Shown: positions 31,891-35,921 of the stretch, piece by piece
Layout of the letters: each line of letters begins with the position of its first letter
Position numbering within the stretch: the first letter of the stretch is position 1
The notes under the pieces: model-generated
Told to the model about the DNA's origin: nothing
The model's input: the letters and a program-made list of their open reading frames with translations, nothing else
The model's database searches: none
Source of the DNA: Spirochaetota bacterium
GTDB lineage: Bacteria; Spirochaetota; UBA4802; JAFGJZ01
Length of the DNA: 35,921 nt
Direction: 5' to 3'
NCBI GenBank assembly: GCA_023396615.1
Contig: JAEWVM010000180.1
Span: 1-35,921 of the forward strand
Made by a program: the position numbers and the translations under genes

Positions 31891-32008
31891 ATTTCCTCTT
31901 TAATTTTTAATTCTCAATTCCGTCCGGTATCCCTGTCAAGGTGTTTATCTTCCGGAATTACTTCAAATTTTTCTACCTGTAAGCTTATTTTTCTTTTCAA
32001 AAATTGTT

Positions 32009-32017
32009 TGCTATTAT
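32009..32017 (+). promoter_or_regulatory. extended -10 promoter for the M48 protease gene
   Basis: TGC followed by TATTAT (32012-32017), about 38 bases before the start; the -35 region (TTTTTC near 31989) is poor. Confidence 0.4.
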
Positions 32018-32054
32018 CGTTTGGCTGTTTTCCAATTAGTCAAGCGGAGGAATT

Positions 32055-33293
32055 TTGAGAGCCGAAACTGTTTTTATCCTTATTGTTGCCATTTTGATTG
32101 CTGATTTTATTCTGGAAAGGATTTTATCTTTTCTTAATTACAAAAGTCTTGGAAAATCCGTTCCTGATGAACTTAAAGGAACATATGACGAAGAAAAATA
32201 TTCCAAACAGCAGAAATACGAAAAAGAAAATATCCGCTTCTCTGTTATATCGTCTGTGTTCAGTTCTATTCTTATTTTTCTGATGCTTTTTTTCGACGGA
32301 TTTGCTTTTGTTGATTCATTTGCAAGATCTGTTTCATCAGATCCTGTTTTAAGCGCATTGATTTTTTTCGGAATTCTGCTCATATCATTTGATCTCATCA
32401 ATAGTCCGTTTGAAATATATGATATATTTGTTATTGAGCAGAAATACGGATTCAATAAAACGACTCCTCTTACATATTTTCTTGATAAGATAAAAGGGTG
32501 GCTGATCGGCGGAATCATCGGCGGAATAATTCTTTCACTCATTGTTATTTTTATTCAGAAATTTCCGGATACCTTCTGGATATTCGCATGGATAACAATT
32601 ACTTTTTTTATGATTTTCTTCACGATGTTTTATTCATCCGTTATCGCTCCGCTTTTTAACAAGCAGACTCCTCTTGAAGAAGGAGAGCTTAAAAGCGGAA
32701 TAACGTCGTTTGCGCAGAAAACCGGATTTAAACTCGATAATATTTATGTGATAGACGGTTCGAAAAGGACTACGAAAGCGAATGCTTATTTCAGCGGGCT
32801 TTTTTCTAAAAAAAGAATCGTGCTTTTTGATACCCTGATTAAAGAGCTCACTCCGGGTCAGATCATTGCTGTTCTGGCTCATGAAATCGGGCATTACAAA
32901 AAAAAGCACACACTCATGATGATTCTTTTTTCCGTTATACAGACCGGCGGTCTTTTGTTTGTTTTAAGTCTTTTTATCGGCAACAGCGTTCTTTCTTCAG
33001 CCTTGGGGGCGGAAGCGCATTCAATTCATATGGCCATAATCGCTTTCGGTATACTCTATGTTCCCATATCTACTATAACAGGTATTTTCCTGAACATGTT
33101 TTCGCGGAAACACGAGTATGAAGCTGATAATTTTGCTTCTAAGTATTTTTCAGCTGAAGAACTAGCCGGAGCATTGAAGAAGCTTGCAGAGAATAATCTG
33201 TCAAATTTGACGCCTCATCCGCTTTATGTTTTTTTCCATTATTCCCATCCGCCTATCGGAGAGAGAATAAGGAATCTCATGAACCGTATGTGA
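32055..33293 (+). CDS. M48 family (Ste24-like) membrane zinc metalloprotease
   Basis: A 412-aa polytopic membrane protease. The start is TTG 32055 with GGAGGAAT at 32046-32053. The zinc site HEIGH is at 276-280 (VLAHEIGHYKKKH), and the third ligand lies in FSRKHEYEADNFA near 354. Several hydrophobic segments before (about 5-25, 64-80, 100-115, 150-168, 172-195) and after (about 290-310, 325-348) give the usual Ste24-like topology. The fused N-terminal PF16491-type region with YDIFVIEQKYGFNKTT is present. In eukaryotes this family clips prenylated CaaX proteins; bacterial members act in membrane-protein quality control. It is a single gene between divergent UPF0114 and the rimP operon. Confidence 0.94.
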   Translation: MRAETVFILIVAILIADFILERILSFLNYKSLGKSVPDELKGTYDEEKYSKQQKYEKENIRFSVISSVFSSILIFLMLFFDGFAFVDSFARSVSSDPVLSALIFFGILLISFDLINSPFEIYDIFVIEQKYGFNKTTPLTYFLDKIKGWLIGGIIGGIILSLIVIFIQKFPDTFWIFAWITITFFMIFFTMFYSSVIAPLFNKQTPLEEGELKSGITSFAQKTGFKLDNIYVIDGSKRTTKANAYFSGLFSKKRIVLFDTLIKELTPGQIIAVLAHEIGHYKKKHTLMMILFSVIQTGGLLFVLSLFIGNSVLSSALGAEAHSIHMAIIAFGILYVPISTITGIFLNMFSRKHEYEADNFASKYFSAEELAGALKKLAENNLSNLTPHPLYVFFHYSHPPIGERIRNLMNRM

Positions 33294-33310
33294 ATATATG
33301 ACATGCAAGT

Positions 33311-33338
33311 TTGATAAAAAAAGCTTGCAAAATATAAG
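33311..33338 (+). promoter_or_regulatory. promoter for the rimP-nusA-infB operon
   Basis: TTGATA (33311-33316), 16 bases, TATAAG (33333-33338). Transcription would start near 33345, upstream of the terminator-like hairpin at 33375-33400. The spacer also carries part of a gcaag/cttgc stem (about 33305-33328). Confidence 0.55.
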
Positions 33339-33374
33339 TCCGGTATCAAAGTGACGGTAATTTCTGATGTTGTC

Positions 33375-33410
33375 AAAAGCTGTCCCGAAGGACAGCTTTT
33401 TATTTTATCG
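33375..33410 (+). terminator. terminator-like hairpin in the rimP leader (terminator or attenuator)
   Basis: A perfect 11-bp stem aaaagctgtcc/ggacagctttt with a CGAA loop (33375-33400), followed by tattttat. It could terminate the M48 gene 80 bases upstream. Because a promoter precedes it, it may also be an attenuator in the leader of the nusA operon. Confidence 0.75.
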
Positions 33411-33427
33411 TAGGTCTGAGGTATTTG

Positions 33428-33871
33428 TTGGATAAATTCACAAAAGCGGATGTTGAAAAGCTTATTTATAAAGCATGCGAACTCTGCGGTTTTGAGGTTT
33501 ATGAACAGAACATCCAGCTTAGAAAGGGCAGTGCGGTAATTACGGTCAGAATTGATAACGGTTCAATTGTTTCTCATGATGACTGCGTAAAATATACGGC
33601 TAAGCTTAATTCACTTATAGAAGAATCCGGAATAGAGGACAGTTATACTCTTGAAATTTCCTCGCCGGGTTTGAAACGCAAAATCCGATCAAAAGCGGAA
33701 TTTATCCGTTTTGCCGATGCTCCGGTCAAGATTATTCTCGGCGGAGAAAAAGGCGGAGCAGTGAAAGGAAAAATTATTTCTGCCGGAGACGAATCAGTTG
33801 TTATAAAAACAGAAAAGGGAATGGAAGAAATTCTCTATAATGATATAAAAAATTCGAATCTTGATTATTAA
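33428..33871 (+). CDS. rimP: ribosome maturation factor RimP
   Basis: A 147-aa cytoplasmic protein for 30S subunit maturation. The family pattern is visible: ADVEKLIYKACELCGFEVYE at the N-terminus, VITVRIDNGSIVSHDDC, the signature YTLEISSPGLKRKI, and a C-terminal SH3-like barrel (VKIILGGEKGGAVKGKI). Two TTG codons in a row (33425, 33428) could start it; GAGG at 33418-33421 gives better spacing to 33428. It is first in the conserved rimP-nusA-infB order, and nusA begins 11 bases after its stop. Confidence 0.94.
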   Translation: MDKFTKADVEKLIYKACELCGFEVYEQNIQLRKGSAVITVRIDNGSIVSHDDCVKYTAKLNSLIEESGIEDSYTLEISSPGLKRKIRSKAEFIRFADAPVKIILGGEKGGAVKGKIISAGDESVVIKTEKGMEEILYNDIKNSNLDY

Positions 33872-33882
33872 AGGGTTTAATT

Positions 33883-35244
33883 ATGAATGCAAAATTCTTT
33901 GACGCACTTCAGTCTGTTGTTTCGGAAAAGGGGATTACCCGCGAACATATTGAGGACATCGTTAAAACGGCTATTGAGTGTGCGTACCGCAAGCAGTTCG
34001 GCACAACAGATGATATGAAGGTTGTTTTTGACCGTTCTTCAAATTCAATGAAAATAGTTACAAAGAAAATGGTTGTTAGACGTCCTGATGAATCAGGCCG
34101 TCAGATCGGTTTTGAAGAAGCTGTAAAAAAAGACAAGGATATTCAGCTTGGCGATGATGTCGAGGTTGAAGAGGATCCTTTCAAGGTTTTCAGCCGTATT
34201 GCTTCGCAGACAGCGAAACAGGTTATGATGCAGAAGATCAAAGAGCTCAAAAAGAATATCATTTTTGACGACTTCAAAGAGAAAGAAGGCGATCTTATAA
34301 ACGGTTATATGCAGCGTCAGGTTAAGAAAACTATATTTGTTGATATAGGATACGGCGAAGTTGAAGGTGTTATTCCTCAGAGAGAACAGTCGAGCCGCGA
34401 ACATTTTAAGACAGGCGATAGAATCAAAGCTATGGTATGGACCGTTGAAAAGACAAACCGCGGGCCGAATATCGTGTTGACGCGCGCGCGCCCTGAGTTT
34501 GTTGCAAAACTTTTCGAAATGGAAATTCCTGAAATATACGACGGAATAGTGCGTATTGAGAAAATAGTCAGAGAAACCGGTATGAGAACAAAAGTCATGG
34601 TTTCGAGCCGCGACAGGGATGTTGATTGTGTCGGTGCATGCGTCGGTATGAAGGGAAGCCGAATTCAGGCTATCGTCCGCGAAATTGAAGGAGAGAGAAT
34701 TGATATAATCGAGTTCTCCCGCGACAGCAAAACTCTTGCGGAAAATGCGTTGACACCTGCAAAAGTCAAAGAAGTAATAGAAACCAGAACAGGAAAAGTC
34801 ATTGCAATCGTCGAAAATGAGCAGAAAATGATTGCGGTGGGGAAAATAGGCCACAACGTAAGACTCGCTTCCGAACTCTGCGGTTTTGAAATTACGGTGA
34901 TGACAGAGGAAGAATACAGAAATTTTCTCAATTCAGACGAATCCCGTTCATTGTTTGGACAGCTTTTCTCGGACGATGTCGAAGATTATACTCCGCTTCA
35001 GGAGCTTGGTCTTAAGGCAAGATATATCGAGCTTCTTGAAAAGGGCGGAATATTCTCAGTCGAGGATCTTGTTCAGAAAAGTGTTGATGACCTTAAGGAT
35101 ATTGACGGCATAGGAGAAAAAACGGCAAAAGAAATTTGGGAAATAGTTGATAGCATGGTTGATTTTGACGACGACGAGGATAAATCGGAAGACGTCGAAA
35201 AGGCTGATGAAGGTGAGGAGCCTTCTGAAGATGAAAGCAAGTAA
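33883..35244 (+). CDS. nusA: transcription termination/antitermination factor NusA
   Basis: A 453-aa RNA polymerase-binding factor. An N-terminal polymerase-binding domain (about 1-130, DALQSVVSEKGITREHIE) is followed by an S1 domain (about 135-200, VDIGYGEVEGVIPQREQ), two KH domains (VGACVGMKGSRIQAIVREI and IAVGKIGHNVRLASELCG) and a single C-terminal helix-hairpin-helix repeat (about 370-425, LKDIDGIGEKTAKEIWEI). It ends with a short, very acidic tail. AAAGGG precedes ATG 33883. It is in the standard operon with rimP and infB, where NusA may influence its own leader hairpin. Confidence 0.97.
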   Translation: MNAKFFDALQSVVSEKGITREHIEDIVKTAIECAYRKQFGTTDDMKVVFDRSSNSMKIVTKKMVVRRPDESGRQIGFEEAVKKDKDIQLGDDVEVEEDPFKVFSRIASQTAKQVMMQKIKELKKNIIFDDFKEKEGDLINGYMQRQVKKTIFVDIGYGEVEGVIPQREQSSREHFKTGDRIKAMVWTVEKTNRGPNIVLTRARPEFVAKLFEMEIPEIYDGIVRIEKIVRETGMRTKVMVSSRDRDVDCVGACVGMKGSRIQAIVREIEGERIDIIEFSRDSKTLAENALTPAKVKEVIETRTGKVIAIVENEQKMIAVGKIGHNVRLASELCGFEITVMTEEEYRNFLNSDESRSLFGQLFSDDVEDYTPLQELGLKARYIELLEKGGIFSVEDLVQKSVDDLKDIDGIGEKTAKEIWEIVDSMVDFDDDEDKSEDVEKADEGEEPSEDESK

Positions 35245-35269
35245 TATAAAATAAATTATCAGGATTTTC

Positions 35270-35921
35270 ATGAAGATAAGCGAAGTTGCAAGAAACAGTT
35301 CAGTCAACGAGAATGACATTAAGTCAATTTGTAAGGATCTCGGGATTCAAATTTCGGGTGATGACGGTGAAATTACGTCAAATGACGCGGTATACGTAAA
35401 AACCCGCATTGAATCACTCAAAGAGGAGAGGGCAAAACAGGCTGAACAGAAGCTTTCCGTGAAAAAGAAAATCCGGCTCAAGCAGAAAGTCGATATTAGT
35501 TCTCATACAGCAAAAGAAGAAGCTTTGCAGGCGGAACAGGCAGAGAAAGCTGTTCCGGCAGAAACACCGTTTCTTGAAAAGAAACCGGCGAAGTCTGCAG
35601 AAGCTCCTGTTTCTCCATTCGGCGATTCAAGACCTCCGAGATCGAATGACAGACCGGAACGTCCGCAGGGAGATAGACCGCAAGGCGACAGACCTCAGGG
35701 AGCTAGACCATACGGAGACCGTCCGCAAGGACAACGTCCGTACGGAGACCGTCCGCAGGGAGATAGACCCCAAGGCGACAGACCATACGGGAATCGTCCG
35801 CAGGGAGACAGACCTCAAGGCGACAGACCATACGGAAACAGACCATATACTCCAGGTCAAGGCGGCAACCGTCCGTACACACCTGGTCAGGGTCAGAATC
35901 GTCCTTATGGAGACCGTCCGC
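35270..35921 (+). CDS. infB: translation initiation factor IF-2, N-terminal part (cut by window end)
   Basis: An open frame from ATG 35270 (AGGA at 35261-35264) runs to the window end without a stop. It begins MKISEVARNSSVNENDIKS, the IF2 N-terminal helical module, then a Lys/Glu/Gln-rich linker and a long region of RP(Q/Y)GD-like pentapeptides. The GTPase domains lie beyond the window. Position directly after nusA is the standard place for infB. IF2 places initiator tRNA on the 30S subunit. The repeat-rich linker is unusual in composition, though IF2 linkers are known to vary widely. Confidence 0.9.
   Translation, partial: MKISEVARNSSVNENDIKSICKDLGIQISGDDGEITSNDAVYVKTRIESLKEERAKQAEQKLSVKKKIRLKQKVDISSHTAKEEALQAEQAEKAVPAETPFLEKKPAKSAEAPVSPFGDSRPPRSNDRPERPQGDRPQGDRPQGARPYGDRPQGQRPYGDRPQGDRPQGDRPYGNRPQGDRPQGDRPYGNRPYTPGQGGNRPYTPGQGQNRPYGDRP
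35648..35921 (+). repeat. tandem pentapeptide (15-bp) repeats inside infB
   Basis: From residue 127 on, about a dozen units of the type RPQGD or RPYGD/RPYGN follow each other, then two RPYTPGQG units, and the pattern continues past the window end. Synonymous codons vary (aga/cgt for Arg, ccg/cct/cca for Pro, caa/cag for Gln), so the repeat is kept at the protein level. Confidence 0.9.

Noticed and set aside
34093..34854. Long minus-strand open frame inside nusA
   Set aside because: It is antisense to the conserved S1 and KH domains of nusA; its Phe/Cys-rich translation and lack of a ribosome site mark it as a shadow.
35627..35860. Minus-strand frame with repeated WSV/LRTVS units
   Set aside because: It is the reverse reading of the RP(Q/Y)GD repeats in infB, so its regularity is a by-product.

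Overview
This is a gene-dense bacterial chromosomal window of roughly 40% GC (estimated by eye). The cell is Gram-negative: there are five lipoproteins with lipoboxes, a TatC translocase, an Mla-type ABC ATPase and several secreted proteins. The lineage cannot be fixed from the sequence alone. A sulfatase-modifying-factor (SUMF1/FGE-fold) lipoprotein, a 7TMR-DISM sensor with a SpoIIAB/RsbW-like ATPase, a second receiver protein with the same ATPase type, and an IF2 rich in RP(Q/Y)GD repeats would suit a spirochaete or a related poorly cultured phylum. Start codons are often TTG or GTG behind good Shine-Dalgarno sites, and many neighbours overlap by 1-11 bases. No rRNA, tRNA, CRISPR array, transposase or integrase was seen.

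Layout. 1-1607: the tail of an upstream acidic protein, a small lipoprotein and a class I/II aminotransferase form one operon. 1608-3852: an island in which a SUMF1-fold lipoprotein gene is flanked by two long non-coding hairpin arrays sharing a homologous core in opposite orientations. 3853-7923: metK, an AraC-family regulator, a convergent lipoprotein with Asp-box (YCF48/BNR) repeats, and a PHP-family phosphoesterase. 7937-10670: a 51-aa Cys-rich protein, tatC on the other strand, and a long-chain acyl-CoA synthetase. 10770-14356: a tight operon of a 50-aa Cys-rich protein, ahcY, rsgA, an MlaF-like ATPase and a PilZ protein. 14529-17446: ilvE, a stand-alone 65-aa MshEN-like protein on the minus strand, a NeuB-family sialic-acid-type synthase and a lipoprotein.

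17511-23286 (minus strand): a zinc-ribbon protein, a lipoprotein, a prepilin peptidase, a secreted App1-like phosphatase and the 7TMR-DISM/PAS/ATPase sensor. 23400-25225: a HAD phosphatase and an orphan MalK/UgpC-type ATPase share a bidirectional terminator. 25398-29101: a four-gene operon of ribBA, a receiver-ATPase protein, an MtnA-family protein lacking its catalytic Cys, and a DUF2937 membrane protein. 29112-31890 (minus): a UPF0114 membrane protein, a DJ-1 family protein and a YgiQ-type radical SAM protein. 32055-33293: an M48 (Ste24-like) membrane protease. 33428-35921: the conserved rimP-nusA-infB operon, with infB cut by the window end.

How it fits together. metK and ahcY supply and recycle the methyl-donor cycle, and an MtnA paralogue sits nearby. 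A PilZ protein, an MshEN-like protein and a prepilin peptidase point to cyclic-di-GMP and type IV pilus or type II secretion biology. Two proteins pair a sensory input with an RsbW-like ATPase and no visible histidine-kinase phosphoacceptor domain, suggesting partner-switching-style signalling. The least ordinary parts are the SUMF1 island, the stand-alone MshEN gene with its strong promoter and structured leader, the Cys-to-Ser MtnA paralogue, and a terminator-like hairpin between a promoter and rimP.
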